From NCBI RefSeq assembly GCF_001653235.2, contig NC_035793.1, positions 4,216,001-4,280,000 on the forward strand: 64,000 nt of DNA, read 5' to 3'. This document shows, in pieces, positions 50,847-62,184 of the stretch (position 1 is its first letter; each line of letters begins with the position of its first letter). The DNA is from Pochonia chlamydosporia 170. Lineage: Eukaryota > Ascomycota > Sordariomycetes > Hypocreales > Clavicipitaceae. The position numbers and the translations under genes were made by a program. Under the pieces are notes generated by a model. It was given only the letters and a program-made list of their open reading frames with translations. It was not told where the DNA came from and ran no database searches.

Positions 50847-51157
50847 GGGATCGCGGCTATCAGGTTGTAAGTGGAAAGACATTATCGTCACCCTATTTGC
50901 AGGTCCTGTGACTTGGCCGGTAGTGTACACTGATCTAACATCTGCAATGACAACGGCCGGATCTGTTTGCAAAAAACATAAGACATATTTCACACGTCAC
51001 ATTTCCATTCTCCGATCACAGGGTAAACCGTAATATGCCAAATGTGCGAGGCCGCGCATATTGAGGTCGACTATCTACTTAGGAGCTTAATATGTGACCG
51101 CCATGGATACCCAGAATGAGAGGCAGATGACCTGCAACGGAAGCTCTGAAAGGTCCC
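50847..51157. other. convergent 3' spacer
   Basis: Short spacer between the large unknown gene (+) and the small secreted peptide gene (-). No gene is seen. Confidence 0.4.
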
Positions 51158-51538
51158 TTAGTAGTCCTGAATAAGGGTATAAGTTAGAGTTGCATGAATA
51201 TAGAAATATCTGGAGTCCGTGTTCACTTACGCATCGGTAAACGCTAGCATATCGCTGAGGATATGGGTTAGCACAACAATTCTCGCAATAAACTGATCGT
51301 CACAAACTTACGTGAGTGCATTTATGCTACGTTCATCATAGTCAGTACTGAGAGTCGAACATTGCCAGGATGGGTAACTTACGCTGCAGCATTCATCGTC
51401 CCTGGAGCAGTGGTCATCACCGCCCTTGCATCTCTTCTCGAGAAGATTATCAGCCAGATCGTTGTTGACTGGTTCAGCTACAGGGTTGGCAATGGCAAGG
51501 CCAGCAATAGCTGCGATGATGGCAAATGCAAACTTCAT
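51158..51538 (-). CDS. small secreted peptide with cystine-knot (knottin-like) cysteine framework
   Basis: Four exons (51383-51538, 51312-51326, 51231-51254, 51158-51166) with good splice signals: gtaagt-type donors, and branch sites such as CTAAC before each acceptor. They encode 67 aa. Residues 1-18 form a signal peptide (MKFAFAIIAAIAGLAIA). A propeptide follows and ends in KR (residues 35-36), a Kex2 site directly before the first Cys. The mature part has six Cys at 37, 44, 50, 51, 55 and 65: C-x6-C-x5-CC-x3-C-x9-C, the inhibitor-cystine-knot pattern. The second to fourth exons are only 15, 24 and 9 nt and are easy to miss. Function is unknown; such folds serve as inhibitors, antimicrobials or toxins. 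Confidence 0.7.
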
Positions 51539-52909
51539 TTTGAAGGGAGGTTGAAGGGGATATGTTTAAGCTGTTGTGAGGGTTTGACGTCTTCGACTTA
51601 TCTTAGAGAAGCTGGGCTGAAGACCGGATTCAAAGCTTCTTTTATAGTAGAAATTCTCAGTGTGGAATGGTCTTGTCAAGTGATTATTCATTGCCATCAC
51701 GGAGTGTGTCGGAACTCCCCAAGGTAACTAAGACAGAACTACGTCACAGTGTAAAACAATGAGCTGTTGTTCCTGTTGGTTTGATACAGAAAAGAGAAAT
51801 GAAGCCAATAGTTGAAGAAATTTGGTGGATCTTGAATCCTTTGGTATAATGCCGTGCCGCTCAAAATGCAAATGGAGACCTCACATGCGCCAATGAAGCT
51901 GGAGAGCTTCTCGAATAACCAACACAGAGTAACACCGACGTAAGCTTAGATGCAGATGAATCATCGGATCGTCGGACACGGCCACGAATCTCGGGAATAT
52001 CCTTAAGCAGTATGTCAAGTGTCTTGAACTGAGTATGCTCCAGGTTGCACCTACGAAACGGCTTTTACAACGCTGCGTGCGGTCAGATAGCCCAACCACC
52101 GCTTCATCTAACCTGTTGTTGTCCTTTTAACGACCCGTCAATCCCGAAACAAGAATTAATAGATATTTGCGAGGCGTGTGTTGTTTAGTTAAGAGCCTTT
52201 AGATGAGTCTAAATGTTTACCGAAATGTTACAGGACGGCACAATAAGTGACTTGCTCGGGATGTTTCCGATATCCTGAACCCCTTACTGATATAAGCTTA
52301 TACATCAAGCCATCGCCGAGTCAACCGAGCGATCGCCAGTAAAGAGCATCAAAAGCGGGGTTTTAGTCATAGATAGATTGAAATGCATGTAAGAGCGTCT
52401 CCTCACTTACCGCAGCTCTATCAATGGACTTGCAGATTCGGTGATAAGAAGCGCGGCTTCGTTGATACTCGACTAATGGACAAGGGGGTTTACCATGTAC
52501 GTATGCTTTAGAGCCATCCACAATAACGCGTCTTTTCCTGCTGCTAAATCCCTTGGAGTCAGAGATATTCCGTTCTTTGCTTTAGTGTCCCTGCTGCATG
52601 AGGTATATGTTGTCACTCATCTGGGTACGGAGTTTACAGGATTTTGTTGGAACTATGCTCTCTCTCCATTTCATCACGTTGGGAGGTGTTATGTTCCCCT
52701 TTTCCCTGTGAAATGCCAAGTCTCATGGAAAGATGATCACATATGTCGAGAACATGAGCAATACGGGTTAGACGCAACTGTGTCAGACAACATGTATGTA
52801 ATTGAAGTAGGCAGCACATCACTACATACCATAATCAACAGTAAGAGACAGCCCTTAAAGAAAAACCTCACTAAGTCTTACACAAGTCATACTAAACATC
52901 CATCATAAC
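51539..52909. other. intergenic, no convincing gene
   Basis: Between the small peptide gene and the annexin 3' end. A 137-codon plus-strand frame (52495-52908) has unusual composition and no domain, so it is not called. Confidence 0.35.
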
Positions 52910-54426
52910 TTATTTCCCCGTCATCGCAACCAAAAGGTTTTCATAATCTCCCGACAAATACTCTCTCAAATCCTTGGTCATCGTCGCGCCATATAACCTC
53001 TTGTATGCCGCCTTTGCAGCATCCAACCGACCCCGATCAAGGTACAATCTAAACACGCGATTGATCAAAATCCTGTCCTTCCTTATCGTCTTCGTTACAG
53101 CACTCCGAATACCCTGCGCATCGGCTTTGCCCCGATCCATGCCAGAGGTCAACATGAACAGCAGTGCGTCCTCCATGTCACCGCGGAATTCCTTCTCAAT
53201 AACATCCTGCAAGTTGCGGTGATATTTTCTCTGGTATGCGTCGCTCATGGCATGAATCTGTGAGCTATTGGAGCTGGTCAGGATTTGAGCAACCGCAACT
53301 GCATTGGCGCCAATTTGGCCCTCAGTCGCGCGCTGCAACTCAGTAATCTTCTGGTCGATCTCAGCCGGGATTACAGGAGCTGCATCCTCTGCTCGGTTGG
53401 CCGAGAGAACCATGCTGTACAGACGGAACAGAGTGTCGTCGACGTCGGATTTGATCTCGGTGAGAAGTTCACGCCCGTGTCTCTTGCGGTATTCTGCGAC
53501 AATGGCGCGGATGTCGGCATTGGAGCGACACAGAAGGATGTCGTTGAGGGCTTCTTCGTCAGTTCCGGCGCGATTCAATGCCTTCTCAAGCATGAACACC
53601 TCATTCTCGAGCGGTCCACGGGTGAGCGCCAAAAGGGCTGTTTCGAAGTCGCCTCTAGTTTCGGACTCGATATCCTTGGCGAGATCCCGCATGAATCGGC
53701 TGTTGTAGTCTCGCACAAGTTGCTGCATGGCCCACGGGTTCTGGTACTTGCTCATGGTGTACACGTCAATGATGGCTCGTTCGTTACACCCAAAGCCTTT
53801 CATCGCTTTGCGCAAAGTCTCCGCGTCAAGGGTAGTGTCGACGTGCTGTGCCCATTGCTTCTGCGCCGGATCGTATCCAGGAGATGCTGGAGTCGGCTGG
53901 ACTTGATAACCGCCGTAGGGCTGGCCCGCAGGAGGCTGCTGCCATTGCTGATTTGGTGGCTGTTGCTTTCGACAAACATTAGTTCATTACAAAGTTATTT
54001 ACAGAATTTGGACTGAGGGTGTCTTACCATGCCTCCATATTGCTGCGGCGGATACCCCGGCTGTTGCTGGCCATAAGGCGCTGGCGCACCACCAGGAGGC
54101 GGAGGCTGTTGTCCATAGGGAGCTTGACCATACGGAGCAGCTGGAGGAGCACCATATGGTGGTTGACCTTGGTATGGCGGTTGTCCTTGTGGTGGAGGAG
54201 CACCGGCAGGGGGATATTGCTGATTCGGATACTGTCCTGGCGGAGGAGGACCTTGGCCGGGATATTGGCCAGGCGGTGGTGCTTGTCCTGAATATTGCCC
54301 TGGAGGTGGTTGCTGACCGTAGTTGTAGTAGCCTTGTTGCTGATATGGTTGCTGTCCAGGTGGAGGAGCTCCCTGGTATCCGTAATACTGGCCGCCCTGC
54401 CCTGGCGGAGGTGGTTGAGAGTTCAT
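52910..54426 (-). CDS. annexin with Pro/Gln/Gly-rich N-terminal tail
   Basis: Calcium- and phospholipid-binding annexin of the fungal ANXC type. Exons 54028-54426 and 52910-53965 give 484 aa. The first ~170 residues are low-complexity P/Q/G/Y repeats (PPPGQYxGQ units), as in fungal annexins and animal annexins A7/A11. Four annexin repeats follow: AMKGFGCNERAIIDV in repeat 1, ALNRAGTDEEALNDIL in repeat 2, QILTSSNSSQIHAM in repeat 3 and the GMDRGKADAQGIRSAV segment in repeat 4. Repeat 2 keeps the GT-type calcium loop; others look degenerate. The likely role is membrane trafficking or secretion. Confidence 0.93.
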
Positions 54427-55522
54427 GATGACTTGTCGCGCAAGGGCTTGAATCTGTGAAGCTCAGTCAGGGTCGAGGTGAGTGAGGCATAACTCCATCT
54501 TCAACATCCGGCATGGGTAAGCGCCATATATAAGAATCCAACCACAACCTCGTGCTAGCAGTAAGCTTTCAGTTCAGCTTGAGGCCTCCCCTTGAATGGA
54601 AGATCAACAGGTGGTGAGTACCAGAAGCCCTTCACGCATTAGCTCAACCCAAGGAACCCTGTCCGGCCAATGAATCAGACGCTGACAAGCCGTTAGCAAC
54701 ACAGACCTGTGAAAGCTCCAGTGCGGCTGTGAAGCTGTGCGATTGTCCCACATAGTTCATTCGTTGACCACTTCGCCAAGGCACTTGAGAGGCAGCCTGT
54801 TGACCGGGTATTGGCTGGGGTAAGTGATGGCTGCGCCACGATCTTCTAGCGGTTCGTTTCGGAGGATGGGGAGGTTGTTCATGGACTGTCCAGGTACACC
54901 TTGTGAACATCGTAACTCTGGTGCGGAAATGCTCGATGCTCAACTCCGAGCTTGGTCGGTAACGAACACACGAGAAACAAAGGTTCAACTCGTGTTATAC
55001 ATGTAACGGCCGTCATATGTAGGCGCTGGTCAGGGTACTCTCTACATGCTCTCCTCTGGTCGTGCTAAACACTGCTCCGTAAAGTCAAGTCTATTCACCC
55101 CGCCATGACATTCCCTGTGTAGGGCTGAGAAGGAGGGGTCAACATTGAAGCAATTAATTTCGGCCAAGGCGGAATCAGGCCGCCCTTGTGCTGAACTGGG
55201 GCGAACCAAAAATAACAGTATCCCTTGGTGGCTGAAACTAGAACTTCTTGGAAATGCAGGGCAAAGAAGGGAATAAGGTTTAAACACCAGAGCTACTGGC
55301 CACTAAATTACAAAACGAACGTAGATTCAAAGAGCAACGACTAGTTAATGTGTTCGGTACCACTTCATTGTCGAATGTCTGTTGGCCAGAATGTTTGCTC
55401 TTGCTGACATCGCGTGACCAGTGGCGCAGGAAGGCATCAAAATCCCCGCACTGGGCTGCAATTAGTTCTGTTTCCGTGTGTGCCTGATGCAGCAGAGGTA
55501 GCCATAACTACACAATTCTCTT
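54427..55522. other. intergenic, no gene seen
   Basis: About 1.1 kb covering the annexin promoter and the 5' side of the kinase-like gene. Any first exon of the kinase-like gene should lie here, but I could not find it. Confidence 0.35.
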
Positions 55523-56775
55523 TTGGAGTTTTGGGAGAGCTACTATGCCCGGTCGGCTCGAACCACTAGTGACGTTACCAGAAAATGGGGAACTGGACCT
55601 GGACACGGGTATGACGGCAACCAGAAGTTATTCCGGACGTTTTCTAATCAAGAGGTAGTCAAATGTTGCAACTATACCCTGTTGCGACAGCTAGGTACTC
55701 ACAAGAAAGCAAATATCGCCTCCACTTTCTGCTAACTTTAACTGTCAAGGCAAAGGGCGCAATGCCGTTGTTTTTGAAGCCGACGATGTAGTTGGTGATA
55801 TAAGATACGCCATCAAGGTGTTTAGACGAACCCGGAACAGAATTGACCGAGAAATCCAAATGCTCCAGCACTTACGTGGAGGACGGAATATCGTTTCGTA
55901 TTTTGAGACCTTGAATGATGATGAGGTTATTGTGATGCTGCTTTTTACAGGACAAGATCAAATCAGCTAACCAGTGTGTGTAGGGAGTGCCACGAGCCTT
56001 GGTACTTGAGGCGGTAGACCACACGGATTTCCGACAACTATTTCCTCAATTCGGCATGGGCGATATCCAGTACTATGCCTCCGAGCTAATTGAGGCAATA
56101 TGCTTCTGCCACTCGCATGGTGTAATGCACCGAGATATAAGACCGCACAACATCGTAATTAATCCCCAGACTAAGCAGGTGAGCGTCGAGCCTTCTCCGG
56201 AAAGTACGGTTTTACTAAATCAAAACTAGCTGCGACTAGTTGGCTGGGGTTCTGCTAAATTCTGGGACCCTGGTGAGGACCACAGTGTCCGGGTCTCGCT
56301 CTTCAAGCCCCCGGAGTTACTCGTTGACTATCGGAAATATGACTTCAGTATAGACATGTGGGGGTTTGGAAGCGTATTGGCATCTTTGGTCTTTAGAAAA
56401 GAGCCGTTCTTCCACGGCAACAGTATATCTGATATGCTGGTAAAAATTTCCAAAGTTCTCGGCACAGACGAGTTGTTTGACTTCCTCGACAAGTTTGAAA
56501 TCGAGCTTGACGAACACATTCTTTCACAATTGGAGTATCAACCGCGACGTCCATGGTCAAGCTTCATCACCCCTGAAAATGAAAGTAATGTCAGTGATGA
56601 AGTATTTGATTTGCTGAACCGCGTGTTGAGATACAACCCTCGCGTATGTCTGACTTCTTCTATTGGTGATGGAAATACTGATACTTGATAGGAGAGACTG
56701 TCTGCTGACGAAGCCTCGTTTCACCAATTCTTCACTATGGTCACCGGGAACTATGTTGTAATAGAGCAGGATTAA
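55523..56775 (+). pseudogene. degenerate casein kinase II alpha-like (pseudo)kinase, 5' end unresolved
   Basis: Collinear with CK2 catalytic subunit over its length. Exons to 55664, 55750-55925, 55984-56178, 56230-56643 and 56692-56775 keep one frame. CK2 marks include EFWESYYA (compare EYWDYE), EVV at the end of the first exon, REIQML, DHTDF, HGVMHRDIRPHNIVI, PPELLVDYRKYDFSIDMW, FRKEPFF and KVLGTDELF. The Gly-rich loop has become KGRNAVVFEA. The ATP Lys is kept (YAIKVF) and the HRD Asp is kept. The Mg-binding Asp of DWG is replaced (VGWGSAKF), as is the usual Lys after HRD (DIR). No in-frame ATG precedes the first conserved residues. It is probably catalytically dead, either a pseudokinase or a decaying duplicate of the housekeeping CK2 gene. 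Confidence 0.75.
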
Positions 56776-56929
56776 TGACATTTCCCGTCGTTTATCCTCT
56801 GTCAGAGAGCGTTCAAATAGGATAGGACCACGAAACAACACCAATTTCATAGTACCATAGGCCCCTTTTATTCTTCTCTAGGATATAACCACTAACTAAA
56901 CCGTCTGCTGAGTTGCCACCACACTCCTT

Positions 56930-57925
56930 TTCGCAATTCCGCCCCAGATAGGCCCATTTGTTGAGCATTTGACATAAATATCTTGTCTTTGATCGACGGT
57001 CAAGTATTGGATAGAGCCAAACTGTTCATCCATGATCCTCCAAATCTCCCATTGTCCTGCGAATCTCTAAAACCGTGAATCATATCACCGTACGTGAAGA
57101 GTTACTGCCACGAGGCAGCTATGTCGTTTGGGGTGGCGGGAGGTGTTTATCCTTCAAGCAGTCCTCACAAAGACCCCAGAGAGTGTTCCTGACGATCTTT
57201 TTGCAACCACAGTGGCATGTACAGCAGGCGTTGGCAAAGTTGACAGGCTGTGTATGTGTGCTGCCGCACGCCGACTCGTCTCGTGCATCGGATGCGTACG
57301 TATTGTTGGAGGGAGAACACATCTTGGCTGTTGGATTGTCGTTGACGTTGTCTATGCTGATCTGAGTGTGCAACGTAGCTGATGAGACTTGAAGATAAAG
57401 TATGGTCTATGATGGATTGACTCTGTGGAAACGAGTTTGAGAGGGTGGTTGAGATGGTATCTAGCACTGAGGCCGATGGTGACATTATATACGCCTGGTA
57501 CGGTTGCTCCTGGAGTTGCTGTGAACCCTTTAGTCTGCAGCATTATATCAACAATTGTCATTGATTACTTGAAAATTTATACATTCACAGTCACTTACTG
57601 GTTCATGGGCCCCAAGGCTGAATGTGTGTCACAATCTGTGATTGAGGATCGCCTAGACGGGATCATAGGAGGCAAAAAAACATCAAGGAGTGATTCTCAC
57701 GGAGTCAAGCCAGTGGTCTAACAAGCGGTTCTCCCTTGAATGTGTAGCATGGATGATAGGCAACACGGACGTTGGATATTCACAGAACTTTCGGATACCA
57801 CAGGTCAAAATCACTGGGCAATTGTAGAGCTAATCGGTTGGCTCAAAACTAAGTGTATTATTTCTGCCACTCTGTGGCGTGCATTGCTTGATGGCCATTC
57901 CCTTCATCTTCATCCACGCTCCATT
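56930..57925. repeat. tandem duplication, copy 1
   Basis: Copy 1 of a diverged direct duplication of about 1 kb. Matching landmarks in copy 2: CAATT...CCCCA...TTGTTGAGC near 56937 and 57931; GATCCTC near 57033 and 58031; the Cys-rich coding part (57119-57322 and 58128-58319); TATATAA-type sequence near 57485 and 58520; and GAGTGATTCTCA near 57690 and 58691. Edges are approximate. Confidence 0.7.
57119..57322 (-). CDS. small Cys-rich CxCxCGC protein, copy 1
   Basis: A 67-residue protein beginning MCSPSNNT. It has Cys at position 2 and in the middle, then CTCHCGC, twelve residues further CEDC, and a terminal His-Leu-Pro. CxCxCGC...CxxC...H suggests a small zinc-binding module. The neighbouring copy (58128-58319) keeps every Cys of this pattern while most other residues differ, which points to coding constraint. 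No signal peptide is seen. The frame is open further upstream without an ATG, so an additional 5' exon is possible. Function is unknown. Confidence 0.5.
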   Translation of the reverse strand: MCSPSNNTYASDARDESACGSTHTQPVNFANACCTCHCGCKKIVRNTLWGLCEDCLKDKHLPPPQTT

Positions 57926-58830
57926 TCACAATTTTGTCCCAAATAGTCCCCACTTGTTGAGCGTTTGAAATGTTTATCTGGTCCGTGGTAGGTGATCAGG
58001 CAATGATACAATCCGACTGCTCATCCACGATCCTCTAAAACTCGTACTATCTCGCGAAATCCTATAGACGCGGTAGATATTAACGATGTCAAGAGATCAT
58101 GCCGGGCTTTAGCGAACTCATCTGCGATTAAGGTAGGCAGTGTTCACCATTTACGCAGTCGGTGCACCAGCATTGGTTAGCGTCTGGTACGCTGTTCCTG
58201 CAGCCACAAATGCATCTACATTTGAGATTGGAAGGCGTGGGACGCTGTTTGTTTGTTGCACTGCACGGCGACGTGACTATGCTATCCGGTGCCTGCGCAT
58301 TGCTGGAGGAAGAGCACATGTTTTGCTGTTGGGTTCGTTGAAGCTGTTTATGATACTTCTGGGATGCAATGTTGTGGACAAGAACCGGGGATAAGGTATG
58401 ACTTTGCGTCGTATCGACTTTTCGAAATGGCAGTTTGAGAATTTGCTTGTGATAGTGCTTGGAATTGAGGTTGAGGATGACTTTGAGATGATGGTTGCAA
58501 TCCAGGTTGAGCACGACATTATATACATATTCTACGGTTTCGGAACTGACCATGATCTTTCTTGGTTACAGCACGATATATGTGGAAGCGCACGACGACC
58601 TGTATGTGTTCTAGAGATAAGCGTTTGTTAAAATATGCGATAAATGATCCTCTAGACGAGGGCATGAGGGCATGTAAGGTGGGCGTCGATGAGTGATTCT
58701 CAAGGAGTCAAGGCACTATGCGCACACTGTTCTCTCTCAAATGTGCAGCACAGGTGATGGATGACTAGGGGTAATGGACATTCACGGTATTGTTCGATAC
58801 GACAAATCAATAACAGTAGGTAATTAGGTG
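57926..58830. repeat. tandem duplication, copy 2
   Basis: Copy 2 of the duplication starting near 56930. It is in the same orientation and strongly diverged, but collinear in its non-coding landmarks and in the small Cys-rich gene. Right edge near the second GAGTGATTCTCA/TTCACGGTATT block; exact ends need a dot plot. Confidence 0.7.
58128..58319 (-). CDS. small Cys-rich CxCxCGC protein, copy 2
   Basis: A 63-residue paralogue of the protein at 57119-57322, starting MCSSSSNA. The order is Cys2, a mid Cys, CRCICGC, then CTDC and a GEHCLP ending. The frame is open upstream to 58553, starting MVSSETVEY, which would give 141 aa; the shorter start is preferred because it matches copy 1. Small fungal proteins with a CxCGC...CxxC core are widespread and uncharacterised. 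Confidence 0.5.
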   Translation of the reverse strand: MCSSSSNAQAPDSIVTSPCSATNKQRPTPSNLKCRCICGCRNSVPDANQCWCTDCVNGEHCLP

Positions 58831-59154
58831 CTGAATTTACTTGGTTTGAACCCATGCATGCTGTGTTCTTACACTCTATGATGTACGCTGTTCGACTTTT
58901 ATTCGCTTATATCATGGACTTGGGCAACTGAAGCGCAATGGGAAACTAAGTGAACTCAATGTTCAGCCATGTATTGACAACAAACGTAAAATCCCACAAA
59001 CATCAATCACCCCGTTGCATGCCAGCAAAAACGCCTGAACTGGTTGTTGTTCATTTATCTCCGTTTGTTGAACTGCAACGGTAACCCTTCCTTTGTCCTG
59101 CGCGTGCCGAAAATTTCCAGTTCCGAACCTGGGCAAATATACGCGCCGCAGGAA
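58320..59154. other. intergenic, right part of the duplication
   Basis: Holds the upstream half of duplication copy 2 and the 3' flank of the desaturase gene. No further gene is seen. Confidence 0.4.
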
Positions 59155-60194
59155 TTAATGATACTCCTTAGTCCTAGACGTGCTGAAGAAACGTTTTGGA
59201 TCAATATATGTGCCCCCCAGGTGATCCCACAACTCCAGAAACTGCCCAAAGTTGAAATTGATGCTCTTGTGATGAACTGTGTGAAACTGGTCCCGATTAT
59301 CGTCTGGTATTTATTAGTGTGATTATCAACAGAGGCAACATGTGAATGTTGGGTCTTACGCAGCAAGAACGTCCAGATGTTAGTCGCGGCAAAGACAATA
59401 AGCTGTGCAACGTCTGACATCGGCCAGATGAAGCTATAGGCGTAAATCGGCAGGCTCATGATCCAAGCTTCCAATGGGTCAAACGCATATGCCGAAAATG
59501 GTGTGGGGATAACATAGCTAGTGAACTTAGCACAAGAATGGACCCGACCGCAGTGAAGTAGCTTACCGGTGATGTTTCCAGTGACACATCTTGAACAAGA
59601 GTTGGTAGTGGAACATACGATGCAGCCAGTACATGCATGTGTCGCTGAAAAATACAAAAAAAGGATATTGCGCAACCTCGTACCAGATGCTAGCCGATCC
59701 GTATTTGTATATTTTGGCGTAGCCCTGGACTTGGGCGACGAATATCGGCACCGTCAAAATGTTCAGCCCTAACAAGGCATATAGAGAGTCCATCACTTCG
59801 GCACGTATCTGATTTGGGCGAAATTTTGGGTTGTTTCTCAGTCTCTGGTCAAAGTTTCGACGGTAGCATATAGAGCCGAAAAGGAGGTAAAAGAACGAGC
59901 TTGAGCCCCTATTTCAAATTTTAGTTCTTGATGCATCGGGATATTGGCCTGATAAAATGCTTACCATGTTAGCAGAAATATACTGAGACTTTGGCGAGCT
60001 AGACTCTGCCTATGCCAGGTGTTTGGGTCTGTCGCTAAGGCGCAAAGGCCTTGTTGACTTTTGGAAAGAGGATTTGAAGTGAAGGCATGACAGTGCTTTT
60101 CGCAAGGTGAGCACATGAACTGAGCCAACCCTTCCGTTGACAAGTAAACATTGTCAAGGACGGTTGCATCCAGGAAGTTGAGCACGATGTTCAT
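59155..60194 (-). CDS. sterol C5-desaturase-like (fatty acid hydroxylase superfamily)
   Basis: ERG3-like membrane di-iron oxidase. Exons 59965-60194, 59567-59908, 59360-59517 and 59155-59303 give 292 aa, short against about 340-360 for typical ERG3. All three His boxes are intact: HRMFH, HWKHH and HTVHH. Family blocks NNPKFRPNQIR, FVFFSDTCMYWLHR, VIPTPFSAYAFDPLEAW and FGQFLELWDHLGGTY are clear. ERG3 adds the C5-6 double bond to Delta7 sterols in the ER. Divergence from canonical ERG3 and its Delta7-reductase-like neighbour suggest an accessory sterol role rather than core ergosterol synthesis. The Met at 60194 was preferred to one at 60269, because MNIVLNFLD matches the family start. Confidence 0.88.
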
Positions 60195-60670
60195 GTTAAA
60201 TTGCAATACTAGTACCACGCGCGAGAGAGAAAGCGAGCGTTTACGGTGAACATTGTTGACTAGCCTCATCTAAACTCGGAAATATATACATGGTCTGTTG
60301 ACATTGCTGACATCTTGAGTGGCGTATTGCGGTGAGCAAGTGCCATTTGATGCTTTCATGCCGGTAATTGACTTGCACGATGAACCTTGATGGCGATTTT
60401 GGCGGAGAGGTTGGCTGTTCACACCGCTGATGAACAACTGAGACACACTATATAAATTGAAGCCTAATGTGACATGTCTTTTATTGACCTAGTTAGTTGA
60501 AGTAGCTATATCCTAAAAGTTTCACTCCATTTGAAGAATAGAGGATTTGGCAAGCAGGGCTGCTGGCACGGGCCTATATAATCCTCAAGATACTGAGTCT
60601 CCGTGCCATCATGCCCCATCACGATTTGAACATACTTCGCAAGGGCAAATAGCATCTGTGACTGAATGAG
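60195..60670. promoter_or_regulatory. divergent promoter of the sterol gene pair
   Basis: A 476-bp spacer between the desaturase (-) and reductase (+) genes, suggesting shared regulation. TATA-like stretches lie near 60285 (TATATAC) and 60450 (TATATAA). No other element was recognised. Confidence 0.45.
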
Positions 60671-62184
60671 ATGTATGAGCCAAAGATAACATCACGGGCT
60701 GCTTCGGTTTGCAATGAACTCATCAGCTTTGTCTTAATTACTACAAGCCCTTTACTCCTTTGGCTTTACCTGGTTGCTTATCAGGATTTTGAGGCATCGT
60801 TATCCTCCACCATCGCAGCTATACTTCATGGAAAGTTTGAATTTATCACATCTCGTCTACCCTTTGTAACAGGTCAATCCATCGCTACTTATTCCGGCTG
60901 GGTGTTATTGCAAGCTATTCTGTATGCATGGTTACCTGGACCTGACCACCTCGCACCACGGACACCGGGGGGCCGACGGCTGGTCTACAAACTCAACGGC
61001 TTTCGTGCCTGGCTATTAACTGTGGCTGGATTTACTCTGGTATCGTATTACGGGTTTATGGATCCAGCGTTTATTGCGAAGAATTGGGCCGCTCTTTGGG
61101 CGACGGCCAATTTATATTGTTTTGCTCTGATTGCAGTGTTTTTCATCAAAGCACGTACATCTCCGGACAACAAAGGTGATACGCTGATAACTGGTAAGTC
61201 AAACGCCGTGATGACGTGTCCCAGTTAACACCAAACTCAGGTAACTTCTGGTATGATCTTTTCAATGGAGGAGAATTACATCCACGGACAGGCCAGCTGT
61301 TTGACTGGAAGCATTTCAACGCTAGCCGGACCGGCGGAATCTTAGCGTGGACATTGATGTATGGTTTGCCACCAATTCCAATATGTGGTTCATAGAGTTG
61401 ACTTTACAGTGATTTCTCATTTGCGGTGTATCAGTACCACCAGTTTGGCATCGTGACCAATTCCATGGTCCTAGCGGTGGTCTTTCGAGTGATCATCGTA
61501 GTCGAATATTTCATCTACGAAGACCTGTAAGTAGTGCCTGGAGTTCCAGTTATTCATTGGCTGACTGGCTATAGATTCTTTGAAACACTTGACGGAGCCC
61601 ATGAGCGGTTTTCGTTCTACAGCATCTATGGCTTCGCCGCCATGATGCCACACCTGTGGACACTACAAACGCAGTACTTGGCCATTCACCCTACGGAATT
61701 GTCCAGCTTTAGTGCAATTCTTGCGTCTGGATGCTTTGCCATAGGATGGTTTTTAAATCACACCGCAAACGATCAGAAAAACTTGTCTCGTCGCACAGGT
61801 GGCCGGTGCCGCATATGGGGCAAAAAGGTCAAAGTACTCGAGGCAAAGTATCGTACTACAGACGGCAAAACCCACTGTACAGTGCTACTTTGCTCAGGTA
61901 ATTCCCTTAAAATAATATGAACACAGGTCTTTGTCTAACAAAAAGCAGGCTGGTGGGGTTATGTGCGCCATGCCAACTACATGTCAAGCTTGATATACAC
62001 TTGGGCATCCTGCTTCATATGCGGGACGGATCATCTCTTTCCATTTACTGAGGCAATCATAGTGACAGGAACAGTTATACATCGCTGTTTCCGTGATGAA
62101 GCAAGATGTAGAGAGAAATATGGGGAGACTTGGGACGAGTATTGTCGCCTTGTTAAGTGGCGGATGATTCCTGGCGTGTTCTGA
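60671..62184 (+). CDS. Delta7-sterol reductase-like (DHCR7 type, ERG4/ERG24 family)
   Basis: Multi-pass NADPH sterol reductase. Exons 60671-61193, 61241-61358, 61410-61526, 61575-61897 and 61949-62184 give 438 aa. Both family signatures are present: WYDLFNGGELHPR and VIHRCFRDEARCREKYG. Detailed blocks follow 7-dehydrocholesterol reductase rather than fungal ERG4 or ERG24: GGILAWTLIDFSFA, VTNSMVL, ETLDGAHERF, NDQKNLSRRTGGRCRIWGKK, SGWWGYVRHANYM and a RMIPGVF end. The enzyme removes the C7-8 double bond, a step absent from ordinary ergosterol synthesis. Paired with a C5-desaturase it would yield Delta5 sterols. Substrate is inferred. Confidence 0.85.

Noticed and set aside
52495..52908. 137-codon plus-strand frame beside the annexin
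   Set aside because: Unusual composition and no domain; not supported as a gene.
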